From assembly GCA_963715815.1 (NCBI GenBank), contig OY970278.1:620001-684000 (forward strand): a stretch of 64,000 nucleotides of DNA. Direction: 5' to 3'. Position 1 is the stretch's first letter. Each line of letters opens with the position of its first letter. The translations under genes and the position numbers were made by a program. The notes beneath the pieces are model-generated. The model was not told the origin of the DNA. It ran no database searches and saw only the letters and a program-made list of their open reading frames with translations. The stretch is from JAFAMS01 sp963715815. GTDB taxonomy: Bacteria > Vulcanimicrobiota > Vulcanimicrobiia > Vulcanimicrobiales > Vulcanimicrobiaceae. This document shows, in pieces, positions 1 through 9,156 of this stretch.

Positions 1-846
1 TGTCAAGCCGACTTGCAATATCTTCCAGATGTTGGAGATACCCGGATCCATCAACTGGTGATGAATCCCGACCGGCAGCGAGAGCACGAGCAACAGAATG
101 AAGGCGAGACGCGTCAGCGAGTCGCTCCACACCGGAATCCCGAGCATGCGCGGCAGTACCGTGTACCAGATCATGTACGCACCCATGATCCAGAAGTAGA
201 CCAATGGATGACCGAAATACCAGAACAGGATGCGCGTTAGGTGTACGTCGATGCCGCTCGTCCAGCCGAGTGCCCAGGGGATGAGCAGCAACATCTCGCC
301 TGCGACGCCGAGCGTCGCCACGAACCACATGATGAAGGTGATCGCTGCGACGAACGCCGGCAGCGGAACGTGCATTCCCAGCTTTGCCTTCTTGTATGCC
401 GCTATCTGGACCAGGATATCGACCATCACGATCCACGATCCGGCGACGAGTAGGGTAGCGCCGAGATAGAACCATGGACTTGCTTTCAGCGGTGCGTAAA
501 ACGTATACAGCACCGTCGCATTGCCGGCGAGAATCTCAACCGCCGCCATGACCGTCCCGGCGAGCATGATGCTCCAAGCTGTCCACCCCATTGCGAGCGA
601 CCGGTTTTCGCGCGGAATCGTCGAGTACGTGGCGTACGTTGCGATTCCGCAAATGAAGAACGTCGTGAAGACGATCGCGAGCAGTACTCCGTGCGCCGTG
701 AGAAGGCGGTAATAATCGAAGAATTGAGTTACTTGCGCGCCGGCGCGCGAATAAACTTGGAGCAGTCCAAAGAACGTTCCAACGAACATTGCACCAAGCG
801 CGACCCAAATATGCGCCAGGATAAGACGATTCTCGTTCTTGCTCAC
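1..846 (-). CDS. cbaA: B-type (ba3-like) cytochrome c oxidase subunit I, C-terminus outside window
   Basis: Catalytic subunit of a heme-copper oxygen reductase: it reduces O2 to water in the inner membrane and pumps protons. Only the first 282 residues are in the window. Visible motifs are the low-spin heme histidine in TAHGVLLA, the CuB histidine and cross-linked tyrosine region GHPLVYFW, and the CuB pair in VGIHHQLMDPG. The residue after GHP is Leu, not the Glu of A-family oxidases, as in B-family (ba3) enzymes. The start is GTG, chosen because GTGA overlaps the stop of subunit II by 4 nt, which suggests translational coupling. Family placement is firm; the gene name follows Thermus usage. 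Confidence 0.93.
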   Translation of the reverse strand, partial: MSKNENRLILAHIWVALGAMFVGTFFGLLQVYSRAGAQVTQFFDYYRLLTAHGVLLAIVFTTFFICGIATYATYSTIPRENRSLAMGWTAWSIMLAGTVMAAVEILAGNATVLYTFYAPLKASPWFYLGATLLVAGSWIVMVDILVQIAAYKKAKLGMHVPLPAFVAAITFIMWFVATLGVAGEMLLLIPWALGWTSGIDVHLTRILFWYFGHPLVYFWIMGAYMIWYTVLPRMLGIPVWSDSLTRLAFILLLVLSLPVGIHHQLMDPGISNIWKILQVGLT

Positions 847-1316
847 GGTGTTACCTCAACGCGCGAGAACATGTTGGCGTGGCCCGCACCGCAATATTGA
901 TTGCAGAGGACAAGATACGTGCCGGGCGTCTTGAAAGTGTGCTCGACCTCGCTGATCCAGCCCGGCATAACCTCGACGTTGACGTCGGCCGTCGGAATCG
1001 TGAATCCGTGCACGACGTCAGTGCTTGTCACGAAGAACCGTACGGACGAGCCGGCCGGAACGCTCAGATCGTGGGGCGACCATTGGAAGATTTGACCGAC
1101 GTAATACGCCTCGAACGCATGAGGCCCGATTTGATGCAAGCCCGGCTTGTCGAACGGCGGCGTTTGCATGACCCGCGTCGGATCGATCGTCATTCCCTCG
1201 GTGCTGGGCGGATTGAGACCGGAAGCGACCGCCAGCGTTATTAGCGTTACGAAAAATGCAGCCATGGTCGCGACGCCAATCGCGATCCACATTTTCTCCA
1301 TGCGTGGCATATGCAT
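843..1316 (-). CDS. cbaB: B-type cytochrome c oxidase subunit II (CuA)
   Basis: Membrane-anchored CuA subunit that takes electrons from cytochrome c and passes them to subunit I. About 157 residues: one N-terminal membrane helix (roughly residues 8-32), then a periplasmic cupredoxin domain. The CuA ligand set is complete: a His in VVHGF and the C-terminal CNQYCGAGHANM (Cys-x3-Cys-x3-His-x2-Met). The short single-helix form is typical of ba3 oxidases rather than aa3. The ATG at 1316 is preferred over an upstream in-frame ATG at 1331 because it forms a TGATG junction with the stop of the small upstream gene. Downstream it overlaps subunit I by 4 nt. Confidence 0.93.
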   Translation of the reverse strand: MHMPRMEKMWIAIGVATMAAFFVTLITLAVASGLNPPSTEGMTIDPTRVMQTPPFDKPGLHQIGPHAFEAYYVGQIFQWSPHDLSVPAGSSVRFFVTSTDVVHGFTIPTADVNVEVMPGWISEVEHTFKTPGTYLVLCNQYCGAGHANMFSRVEVTP

Positions 1317-1423
1317 CAGCGACGGCTCCAAAGCAGGAAGAGCATGCCGACCCAGCCGGCGATGATTCCCACAAGCATCGTCATCACAAACGCAAAGGTC
1401 GTGCGGTATTGCGGTTCTTGCAT
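1316..1423 (-). CDS. cbaD: 35-residue single-helix protein, subunit IIa (CbaD)-like
   Basis: A 35-codon frame, easily missed by gene callers, that starts at ATG 1423 behind a good Shine-Dalgarno (AGGTGGA) and ends in a TGATG junction with subunit II. The product has a short polar start, one hydrophobic helix (about residues 9-31) and a basic end (WSRR). Size, topology and position match subunit IIa of Thermus ba3 oxidase (34 residues), which supplies the helix missing from the one-helix subunit II. Identity rests on position and topology, because the protein is too short for sequence alone to decide. The operon order is IIa-II-I. Confidence 0.75.
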   Translation of the reverse strand: MQEPQYRTTFAFVMTMLVGIIAGWVGMLFLLWSRR

Positions 1424-1548
1424 GATTCCACCTTAATCCGTCCAGCTGTCGTTACGCAGAAAATCCTGAGAAGAAATTGAGAAGGCTGCGAACTTTTTAA
1501 GGCTGGGACGTTCTTAGAATCGGAATATTCGCCGGCTAGAATCGCGGC

Positions 1549-2097
1549 ATGAGACGCTAAAAGAGTCCATCGTCGTCCAAACCCCGTTTGTGCAAGCCGC
1601 CGAGTTGATCGAACGGTTCTTCATTGCTTCCTCGCAGGGGGATGCGGTCTTGACCTTCGCCTCGCGGCACCGGGAGCCGGACTCGGGGTCGGGGGTTTCG
1701 CGTTAGCTCACGATGTCGTCTCAGTTTTCGGAGAACAAATGGGCCTAACCGAACGATCGTCTTCAAGATCCGTTGGGAATCGGCGGACGGTGGCTTGTAT
1801 CCGGTTTGTGATTGTACGCTGACCGTCGCGGAGGACGAAACGTACGAAAGCTCCCGGCTGATTCTCGAGGGCAAATACACACCACCAGGATGGGTTGCGG
1901 GGGCGGTGTTCGACGCAGTCCTCGGCTCGCGAATCGCCGATGCAAGCGCCAAGGAGCTTCTGGAACGGATGCGTTCGTTCTTGCTCGCAGGTTACGAGGA
2001 AACCGAACCTTCCGAACGCCTCAAGGTCGATGCAGTGCTAAACGCACGAGACGCAAAACATCCTCCGGCTCTGACGGCTTCGCGATCACGGTCTTGA
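1549..2097 (+). pseudogene. SRPBCC-like protein, frameshifted
   Basis: Three stretches of convincing protein sequence follow one another in three frames. From about 1551 reads KESIVVQTPFVQAAELIERF, then from about 1650 RLAAPGAGLGVGGFALAHDV, and from about 1745 to 2097 a 110-residue tail with KYTPPGWVAGAVFDAVLGSR. Together they look like one roughly 170-residue SRPBCC-type small protein whose function I do not know. Two shifts are needed, and possibly a third at the ATG at 1549, which does not read into the first stretch. The last 77 bases run into the convergent receiver gene, so the true 3' end may lie earlier. Either a decayed gene or sequence errors. Confidence 0.5.
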
Positions 2098-2392
2098 CGC
2101 GGTAGAGATCCAGGAAATCTTCGATCGCGCTCGTTAGCATCGTTCCGGTGTACAGCGCGATCTCAACTTTGTTGAGCGCGGAATTTGCACGCACTCTGCG
2201 CACGAACGTAACACCGTCGACATCGGGCATATTGAGGTCGACGATGATCAAATCGGGAGCGTCCATTGCAAGGTACTCGAGTGCTTCGCCTCCGTTTTGT
2301 GCCTCGATTATCGTATGGCTGTCGACCGTCAAGATCGATTTCAAAAGCAAACGATTATTTGAATCGTCGTCAACGACGAGTATCGTCGCCAT
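2021..2392 (-). CDS. single-domain response regulator (CheY-like receiver)
   Basis: A stand-alone receiver domain of 123 residues with no output domain. Acidic pocket residues sit in VVDDDS near the start, the phosphoacceptor Asp is in LIIVDLNMPDVDG (about residue 52), the switch Thr is in LYTGT, and the conserved Lys is in AKPSEP. It probably relays phosphate or regulates by protein contact. Its start lies 23 nt inside the end of the double-receiver gene, so it is the third gene of a kinase-receiver operon, and the upstream kinase is the likely phosphodonor. Confidence 0.88.
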   Translation of the reverse strand: MATILVVDDDSNNRLLLKSILTVDSHTIIEAQNGGEALEYLAMDAPDLIIVDLNMPDVDGVTFVRRVRANSALNKVEIALYTGTMLTSAIEDFLDLYRVKTVIAKPSEPEDVLRLVRLALHRP

Positions 2393-3191
2393 GCTTACCA
2401 GAGAGCGCCAGTGCTATCTCATCGCGCAATGCGAGCGGATCGATCGGTCGCAAGATGAACTTGGCGGCGCCCAGCTGCATCCCGCGAATTTGCTCCCTCG
2501 TCTGCCATGCGGTCGACGAAAGAAAGAGAAACGGTACGTCGTGTAGATCCGTTGACGTCTTCACGGCGTTAAGCAGCTCGAAACCATCGCCACCGGCCAT
2601 ATGCAGGTCGCAAAGTATCAAAGCAGGCTTGATCGAGCCGGCCTTTTCAATACCCTCGGCAACGTTGTGCGCTTCGAGAATTTGATATCCGAACGGCTCG
2701 AGTGACGATCGTACGAGATCTAGGTTCACCTGTATGTCGTCGACAGCGAGAATGACCGGCCCCGTGTTTCGGATTGTCGGCGCATCGGCCGTGGATTCCG
2801 GAGGTAGCGCCTTTTCCGAGTGTAGTTTGGTCGGCAGATAACGCTCGATTTCAGCGACGAACGTCTCCGGATTGATCGGCTTGGCAATATAGCCGTCGAA
2901 TCCGCCCGCGATCAGTCTCTCCTTGTCGCCGACCATCGCGAGAGCTGTCACTGCTACAAGCGGCGGCTTTGCACCGGGGCCTGTTTTGAAGCGACGCGCA
3001 AACTCATATCCGTCGATGCCGGGCATCAGTACGTCGCAAAGGATCAAGTCGAAATGCTGGCTCTGCGCGGAACTAAGACCGCTCAAACCGTCCGTCGCCG
3101 CGGCTGCTTGGTGACCGAACGCGCCAAGCAAGTACAACATCAATTGAAGGTTTGTCGGGTTATCCTCGACGACGAGAACCCGCGCAGACAT
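2370..3191 (-). CDS. double-receiver response regulator
   Basis: 273 residues made of two receiver domains (about 1-120 and 145-265) joined by a short linker, without an output domain. The first has a full active site: VVEDN, phosphoacceptor Asp in LILCDVLMPGIDG, Lys in AKPINP. The second keeps AVDD and LILCDLHMAGGDG but has Arg (LRPIDP) where receivers carry the near-invariant Lys, so its phosphorylation chemistry may be altered. A TGATG junction couples it to the histidine kinase. It probably works as a phosphorelay or scaffold with the kinase and the following single receiver. Confidence 0.87.
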   Translation of the reverse strand: MSARVLVVEDNPTNLQLMLYLLGAFGHQAAAATDGLSGLSSAQSQHFDLILCDVLMPGIDGYEFARRFKTGPGAKPPLVAVTALAMVGDKERLIAGGFDGYIAKPINPETFVAEIERYLPTKLHSEKALPPESTADAPTIRNTGPVILAVDDIQVNLDLVRSSLEPFGYQILEAHNVAEGIEKAGSIKPALILCDLHMAGGDGFELLNAVKTSTDLHDVPFLFLSSTAWQTREQIRGMQLGAAKFILRPIDPLALRDEIALALSGKHGDDTRR

Positions 3192-4330
3192 CAGTTTTGC
3201 GGCAAACTTAGCGTGAACGTGCTCCCCTGCCCGAGTGCACTCTTCAGGCTGAGCGTTCCACCGATCGTCTGCGCAAGACGATTGCTCAGAAAAAGTCCCA
3301 GGCCAACGCCTTCGAAACGCCGTGTGCTCGACGTGTCGACTTGTTCGAACGGATCGAAGATGCGCCGCTGATCTTCCTCCGAAACGCCGATTCCGGAATC
3401 GACGACGTCGAAGTCGACATAGTGCTTCCCTTCGCGTTCGCGTTCGCTCAAGACAGCCCGCACGAAGCCTTTTTCGGTGTATTTCACCGCGTTTCCGATC
3501 AGGTTCGTAAGTATCTGCTGCAGCGCACGGTGGTCGGTTGTAATGGTCAAAGGCGTGGGCGGTACCGAGACGGCGAAGTCTACCCCTTTTTGCGTAGCAG
3601 CGCCATGCAAGCTCGTTACAACCTCTTCGAGAACGTGCTTGGCGTCGACCGGTTCAAAATGAAGGTCGATCTTCCCCGATTGCACTTTTGCGAGATCGAG
3701 CACGTCGTTGATCAACGAGAGCAGATGGCGAGCGCTGGTCTGGATGATGCGAAGCTGCTGATCTTGTTCCTCGGTCAGCGGTCCCGGCAGTTTCATCAGA
3801 AGGGTGCCGGTGAACCCGATAATCGCATTGAGCGGTGTACGCAGCTCGTGGCTCATGCTCGCAAGAAAGCGATCCTTGGCGAGGCTCGCCTCTTCGAGCG
3901 CCGCATTTTGCGCCTGAAGCTGCTTTTCAAACTGTTTGCGATCGGTGATGTCGCGTATCGCGCTCACGACCAATTTCCGCGACGCTATCTTGAGCGGGCT
4001 GAGCATTATTCCGACGGGAAATTCGCTGCCGTCTTTGCGCCGTCCGAATAACTCCATCCCGATCCCCATCGGCCGGATATGCGGATCGCCGATGTAATCG
4101 TTCCGATGGCCGACATGACCGGCATGGAAGCGTTGCGGAACGAGCACCTCGACGGGCTTGCCAAGCAGCTCGGCACGCTCGTAACCAAAAAGACGCTCGG
4201 TTTGCGCATTGACGAGAACGATCAGCCCCTCCAGATCGACCACGACCATTGCGTCGGGGGCCGACTCTAAGAGTCCGCGAAACGTTTCCTCGGCTGAGCC
4301 TGCCCGGAATATCTCTCCAGTGGGACTCAT
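3191..4330 (-). CDS. PAS-domain sensor histidine kinase
   Basis: 379-residue kinase without membrane segments, hence cytosolic. A PAS domain occupies about 14-130 (ending in the usual AIRDITDRKQ), followed by a short coiled coil, the HisKA dimerisation box with His161 in SHELRTPLNAI, and a HATPase domain with N box (Asn280), G1 (DSGIG, 311-315) and G2 (GVGLGL, 341-346). It autophosphorylates and should pass phosphate to the two receiver proteins encoded directly downstream. The signal sensed by the PAS domain cannot be told from sequence. It is transcribed divergently from the small gene at 4392, so the promoter must lie in the short gap. Confidence 0.92.
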   Translation of the reverse strand: MSPTGEIFRAGSAEETFRGLLESAPDAMVVVDLEGLIVLVNAQTERLFGYERAELLGKPVEVLVPQRFHAGHVGHRNDYIGDPHIRPMGIGMELFGRRKDGSEFPVGIMLSPLKIASRKLVVSAIRDITDRKQFEKQLQAQNAALEEASLAKDRFLASMSHELRTPLNAIIGFTGTLLMKLPGPLTEEQDQQLRIIQTSARHLLSLINDVLDLAKVQSGKIDLHFEPVDAKHVLEEVVTSLHGAATQKGVDFAVSVPPTPLTITTDHRALQQILTNLIGNAVKYTEKGFVRAVLSEREREGKHYVDFDVVDSGIGVSEEDQRRIFDPFEQVDTSSTRRFEGVGLGLFLSNRLAQTIGGTLSLKSALGQGSTFTLSLPQN

Positions 4331-4391
4331 GGGGTCAACTAGTTACGAAGTTCTTCCTAACTCCTTCCCGCGTGTACGCGATGCTGTCGAC

Positions 4392-4832
4392 ATGGCAACA
4401 CAAATGGAGTCCGAAGCCGTAGCGGAGCTCTTGCGTCGATACAGCATCATTCCACCGAGCTCTGAGGGCTCAGGCGCGCGTCCTTTGGACGGCGGCCATA
4501 TTGCCTCACTGGGCGGACACCGCCGGAACGACGGCACCAAAATGATCACGTTTCGGCTCGCAAACGTCGCTGACTCGAAGTTTTGTCCGTTCGAAAAAGA
4601 CGAGGCGGCGGACATCGTCCGGCGATTCCAGGAACAGGACTTGCTTCCAAAACGTGAAGCGATGGCGCGTATGGTCGGGAACCTTATTGAGCTCGCCGCC
4701 AAAATGTACGCGTACGAGTGTATTGACTCGTTCGTTTTTGATGACGTTCGTCTGCATGAAAGTGACTACCGTATCGGCGACGCACAAATATTCCCGTCGA
4801 AGGTGCTGCTTCGCTCGGGGCGGCTTGAATAA
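4392..4832 (+). CDS. hypothetical protein
   Basis: A 146-residue soluble protein that I do not recognise. It has an acidic, helix-rich middle (EKDEAADIVRRFQEQ) and no signal peptide or membrane helix. An in-frame ATG at 4329 would overlap the start of the divergent kinase gene, so the ATG at 4392 is preferred. It is followed after 16 nt by another small gene and then by a universal stress protein gene, all co-oriented, so it may belong to the same stress or signalling unit as the divergent kinase. Confidence 0.6.
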   Translation: MATQMESEAVAELLRRYSIIPPSSEGSGARPLDGGHIASLGGHRRNDGTKMITFRLANVADSKFCPFEKDEAADIVRRFQEQDLLPKREAMARMVGNLIELAAKMYAYECIDSFVFDDVRLHESDYRIGDAQIFPSKVLLRSGRLE

Positions 4833-4848
4833 AGGAGAACCGTCCCGC

Positions 4849-5045
4849 ATGTCTACGGGACCGATCGTTCACGACATTCGCAATCACCTCGCGATTGCAA
4901 TCGCAAACATCGAGGCGATCGCGGACGGTAAGCTCGAACCTACTCCGAAGCGCCTGTCCGCCATTCTTGAAGCCCTTCGGATGATCGACGTGCTTCGTGA
5001 GCGGGCTTCGTATTTCCGGAGCGCGAAACGACGGGCGAATCATAA
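4849..5045 (+). CDS. small H-box-like helical protein, probably frameshifted at the end
   Basis: It starts at ATG 4849 behind AAAGGAGAA. The first 45 or so residues (with HDIRNHLAIAIANIEA and ILEALRMIDVLRE) look like an isolated HisKA-type dimerisation helix with an H-box-like HDIRNHL. Read straight on, the frame becomes arginine-rich and runs into the next gene. One base lost near 5000 would instead give an ending (about ERETTGES) whose TAA forms a TAATG junction with the universal stress gene, which I think is the true 3' end. The role of a kinase-less H-box protein is unknown; it might be a phosphotransfer or decoy partner of the nearby receivers. Confidence 0.4.
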
Positions 5046-5478
5046 TGTTCAAGCATATATTGGTTGCGATCGACGAATCGCCGCAGTCGTCCGCCGGACT
5101 CGATCTTGCAATCGATCTAGCCAAGGCGTCTGAAGTCGACGATCACGCTGGTGCACGCTCTCGATCCGGCGACGCTCGCAACGAGCGCCGACGACGCGGG
5201 CTCGACGAGCGTCATGGAGATCGAGCTCGACGAGCTGCAGGCAGTCCGCAAAGGAACTGGTCGAAGCGACGGCCGCTCGCGTTCGGGCTGTCGGGCTCGA
5301 GGTCGAGACAATCGTTCGCGACGGCGTGCCCGCGAAAGTGATTCTCGATACGGCAATGCGTAGCAACTGCGATCTGATCGTCATGGGTACGCACGGCCGT
5401 CATGGTATCGAGCGCTTCTTTCTCGGCAGCTGCGCGGAGGCGGTCTTGCGCGAATCGCCAATTCCAGTACTTACGTAA
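5045..5478 (+). pseudogene. universal stress protein, two frameshifts
   Basis: A UspA-fold protein split over three frames. MFKHILVAIDESPQSSAGLD starts at 5045, an internal stretch with ITLVHALDPATLA follows from about 5133, and from about 5258 the end carries the ATP-binding signature GTHGRHGIERFFLGS and finishes ...PIPVLT. The joined product would be about 144 residues, a normal Usp length. Each segment is well conserved right up to the break, so I read the two apparent one-base insertions (near 5132 and 5258) as sequence errors or very recent mutations. Confidence 0.7.
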
Positions 5479-5489
5479 ACGGAGTTGAG

Positions 5490-5972
5490 ATGATTCGCTA
5501 TACTCTGCTCTTCGGTTTGCTTTTTGCTTGCGTCGTTGGCGCGGTCGCAAGTGCGGCATCGAGCTCGAACTCGTCAGCGATTGCGCGCGGCAAATATTTA
5601 GTTATATTCGGCGCGTGTAACGATTGTCACACGCCAGGTTGGCGCGAGACCTTCGGTAACGTTCCCGTCTCGAAATGGTTGATCGGGTCGAACATCGGCT
5701 TTCGCGGACCTTGGGGAACGATTTATCCGGCCAACGTACGCAAACGGTTTGCCGAGATCACGGAAGATCAATGGCTTGCAATGGTTCGCACGCGTGAAGG
5801 CCCGGCGCCGATGATCTGGCACGATCTGCGCGTGCTTTCACTCGATGATCAGCGCGCAATTTACCGTTTCGTGCGCAGCTTAGGGAGCGCCGGGCCACAG
5901 ACGCTACAGGACGTTCCCTCGCAGGTCGAGCCGAAGACGCCCTATATTACGACGGTGCTGCCGACGAAGTAA
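5490..5972 (+). CDS. exported monoheme cytochrome c
   Basis: 160 residues with a signal peptide (about 1-22, ending near AVASAASS) and one heme-binding CNDCH (Cys43, Cys46, His47) in a class I-type cytochrome domain. A possible distal Met lies in PAPMIWHD. It lies 11 nt after the universal stress gene. It could carry electrons to the B-type oxidase encoded at the left end of the window, though that pairing is inference. Its last 69 bases overlap the 3' end of the convergent MFS gene as read here. Confidence 0.85.
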   Translation: MIRYTLLFGLLFACVVGAVASAASSSNSSAIARGKYLVIFGACNDCHTPGWRETFGNVPVSKWLIGSNIGFRGPWGTIYPANVRKRFAEITEDQWLAMVRTREGPAPMIWHDLRVLSLDDQRAIYRFVRSLGSAGPQTLQDVPSQVEPKTPYITTVLPTK

Positions 5973-7309
5973 GACCCTTTCGCGCACTTCCGCTGCTCGC
6001 GATTTGAGCAGCGACGTGAGCGCGAGCGTTACGATCGCGACGACCGCGAGCGTTTCGTAAACGTGGATATATCCGGTCACGCCGGGATGACTTCCCGCGA
6101 TTCCGCCTGCAAGTCCCGCGCCGATGATTTGTCCGATGATGAGAAAGATGGAGAGCAGACCGACCGCGGTCGCGCGCTGGGTTTCATCAACTTCGCGCGT
6201 GATGATATAGCGTGTCGGTGCGCCGAGCAATGCGCCGAAACCGATCCCCGCAATCACCATCGATACGACCGCACCGAACAGATTTTGCATCACGAATGCG
6301 AATAGCAACAGTCCGGCGCACGTCAACACGGTCCCGAGCGCCAGGACGGTGCGGCTACCGACCGCGTCGAGCGCGCGTCCGGCACCTGGAATCACCATGA
6401 CGAACATGAACGCGCCGATAGCGGCGATCGCCCCGGCCGCAATGAGTGAAATGCCTTGCGCGGCAACCAGCGCAGCCGGAATGAAGAACAATCCGCCTTC
6501 GAGCGCTCCGATCAGAATCTCGAGTCCGTACGTGATCATGATTTGACGGTTGCGCAGAAGCGACGGGGCGATCACCGGTTGAGCTGCGCGGCGTTCGACC
6601 GGGACGAGTGCGAGAAAGCAGCAGGCTGCGAGCAGAATCGAAAGCGCTGCCGGGCGCGTTCGCCATTGCGGTAGCTGCGTCGAGCCGCAAGAGGCCCGGT
6701 CATCGTAGCGAGCAACCCCACCGCTAAAAGCGCAATGCCCGCCACATCAAGCGGACCGCGCACCGCCGGCGCAAACGCCGGTACGTAGCGCAGCGCGAGC
6801 ACGATCACGATGAGCGCGAGCGGGATGTTTGCGGCAAATATCCAGTGCCAGGAAAAGTAATGCGTGATCGCGCCGCCGACGAGCGGCCCGATGATCGCAG
6901 CGAGTCCCCACGTCGCGGCAACGAGGCCAAGTGCCGCACCGCGCCGTTCGGGCGCGATGCGGTCGGCAATCGCCGCCGTTGCGACGGGAAAGATTCCGCC
7001 CACGCCTACGGCTTGAATCGCGCGCGCAGCGAGAAAGACATCGAATGTCGGGGCGAGACGATCGCGAGCAGGCTGCCCGCTGCAAAAATTCCAACGCATA
7101 ACACGTAGATCGAACGACGCCCGAAACGATCCGCAAGCTGCGTCATGATCGGGATCGCGACGACCGTCGCGAGCAGGTAGAGCGTGAAGACCCAGGCGAG
7201 CTGGCGAGCGCCCGACGCCGAATGTTGCGCCGAGTGCCGGTAGCGCCGGTGAAAGTACGCCGAGATCGAGCGCGCCTGCGAAGACGCCGAGCCCGAGTGT
7301 TAAGAGAAG
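5904..7309 (-). pseudogene. MFS transporter, several frameshifts
   Basis: A multi-helix major facilitator protein broken over at least four frame changes. LGVFAGALDLGVLSPALPAL begins near 7309, TLYLLATVVAIPIMTQLADR near 7190 includes the conserved loop ADRFGRRS, AARAIQAVGVGG runs from about 7050, and the rest continues to 5904 with further switches near 6690 and 6645. Joined, it is a drug/H+ antiporter-like permease of about 450 residues. No clear start codon is visible, and the start lies a few bases after the stop of ctaB, so it may be co-transcribed with the heme A genes. The substrate cannot be predicted. Confidence 0.65.
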
Positions 7310-7313
7310 CGGT

Positions 7314-8238
7314 CTATGCGAGGATTCGATCGATCACCATTGCGGCGCAGATCAGCGCCAAATACAGCAGCGAGAATTTGAAAAGACCGCGGGCCCAACG
7401 CCGCGTTTCGTCTTGCGTGAGCTTGATTGCGTAGTAAACGAAGATTGCACCGAGGATCGTCGCGCAGATGCCGTAGAATCGCGCCCATCACGTGCAGATC
7501 GACGAGCGTCAGCGACACGGCGACGAGGGCGATCGTGTAGAGCAATATCTCGCGCTTCGTGCGCGTGACGCCGTAGACGTTTGCGAACATCGGGATTCCG
7601 GCGCGATCGTAGTCGGCATTCGTAATCAGTGACAGCGCCCAAAAATGCGGCGGCGTCCACAAGAAGATGATCGCGAACAAGCCGAGCGCAGGCAAGCCGA
7701 TCTGATGCGTTACCGCAGCCCAGCCGACGAGCGGCGGAACGGCGCCCGCAGCGCCGCCGATCACGATGTTCTGCGGCGTACGGCGCTTGAGCCATACGGT
7801 GTAAACAAAAACGTAGTAGAGATTGCCTGCGAGCGAGAGCACGGCGGCGAGCCATCCGGCGAACACATAAAGAATCGCAACGCCCAGAACACCCGCAACG
7901 CCTGCTGCGATCAGCGCGCTGCTCACCGAGATGCGGCCCGTGGCGACCGGGCGCAACATCGTTCGCCGCATCACGCGGTCGATGTCGCGATCGATGACGC
8001 AATTGAATGCGCCGGCCGATGCCGCCGAAAGTGCACCGCCGAGTAGCGTCCAGAACAAAAGCTCCGGCGAAGGCAGGCCGTGCGCGGCCATCACCATCGC
8101 TGCGGCTGTGGTGATCAAAAGCAAATAGACGATACGCGGTTTGCCGAGCTCGTAGTAATCGAGAAGGATGCCGCGCCATCCGGCGACCTGCGGTTTGGCT
8201 GCGACTGCGCTGCCGTCGACACGCGAGAGCGTGTTCAT
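7314..8238 (-). CDS. ctaB: protoheme IX farnesyltransferase (heme O synthase), one frameshift
   Basis: UbiA-family enzyme that puts a farnesyl chain on heme b to make heme O, the first step towards heme A. The polyprenyl-diphosphate/Mg motif NCVIDRDIDRVMRRT and a second Asp motif (LITNADYDRAGIPMF) are present, with seven to nine membrane helices. Near 7487 one extra base moves the reading frame. In the other frame the protein continues (FYGICATILGAIF...) and ends at 7314 after about 308 residues, the family length. The ATG at 8238 overlaps the stop of ctaA (ATGA). The enzyme supplies the heme of the oxidase at the left edge. Confidence 0.88.
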
Positions 8239-9102
8239 GCGGTCTCGAGCGGCGCGCGCACCGCGGTGGTCACTTTCGCATGTGCAGGCGCGCCATCTAG
8301 GATACGCGACGCGAGCGCGCAGACGCAGAGCACGAAGAACGCGATCGCATTTATTGCGTGCGCTTCGCGCAATAGCGTTGGAAGATGGAACGCGACGTTT
8401 GCAAGTCCGAGCATGATTTGTACGATCAAGAGCGCAAACGCACCGAACACGATGTTGCGCGTGCGCGCCGATGCAAGGATCGATGCCCATGCGGTTACGA
8501 TCGCTCGCAAGAATGAAGGTCGAGCCCGCGATCGCACGATGAATCGCCATCGCAAATGGTCCGTGCAACGTTGCCAGCATCGAGCCGGCATCCATCGTGC
8601 AATATCCCAGCAGCACCAGCGCACCCGCCGCCCACGTCAGGCCGTCGGTTTGTTCGGCGCGTGACGGTTCCGATCTGCGGCTGGACGCTCGCAAGGATTG
8701 CGAGCACGACGAGAAGTCCGAGCAGCGCCATACCTGTCGCCCAATGAATCGCAACCGAGGGTGGATTGTTCGCCAAGCGTACGGTCAGCGCGCCCAAAAG
8801 CACTTGCACGAAGAAGACAGCGGTCGTCAACGGTCGCGACCATTCGTACGAATGCGATCCGGTCGCGTTCGCGCCAAGCCGCGATCAGCGTTGCGACAAC
8901 GAGCACCGAAAGAATGAGAGCAATCAGGCGGTGCGTCCACTCTAGGACAACGCCGCCGCTGAGTACCGGGACGACTTGCACCCCGGCATAATGGCCAATC
9001 CGGACAGGTAAGACCAGCGCCGTTGATGCGTACCCAACTGCCAAGAACAGCCGCGAAAAATGCGGCTGTCGCTGATGCGAGCGAAAGAGCGCGGAACATC
9101 AC
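8235..9102 (-). pseudogene. ctaA: heme A synthase, four frameshifts
   Basis: CtaA oxidises the C8 methyl of heme O to give heme A. All four expected heme-ligand histidines can be found, but in different frames: EWTHRL, IHWATG, AIHRAIAG and REAHAI. The N-terminus (MMFRALSL..., with INGAGLTCPDWPLC) starts at ATG 9102. Breaks fall near 8980, 8830, 8640 and 8500, each needing the same change, one surplus base. At the first, removing the A at 8980 restores the family sequence CxGQVxP. Because the sequence is conserved on both sides of every break and the oxidase needs heme A, errors in the read are more likely than decay. Confidence 0.8.
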
Positions 9103-9156
9103 GGTAATGCTAGTCCTCTAGCAACGCGAAAGGCAACGACTCCTCGCGGAGGCCGT

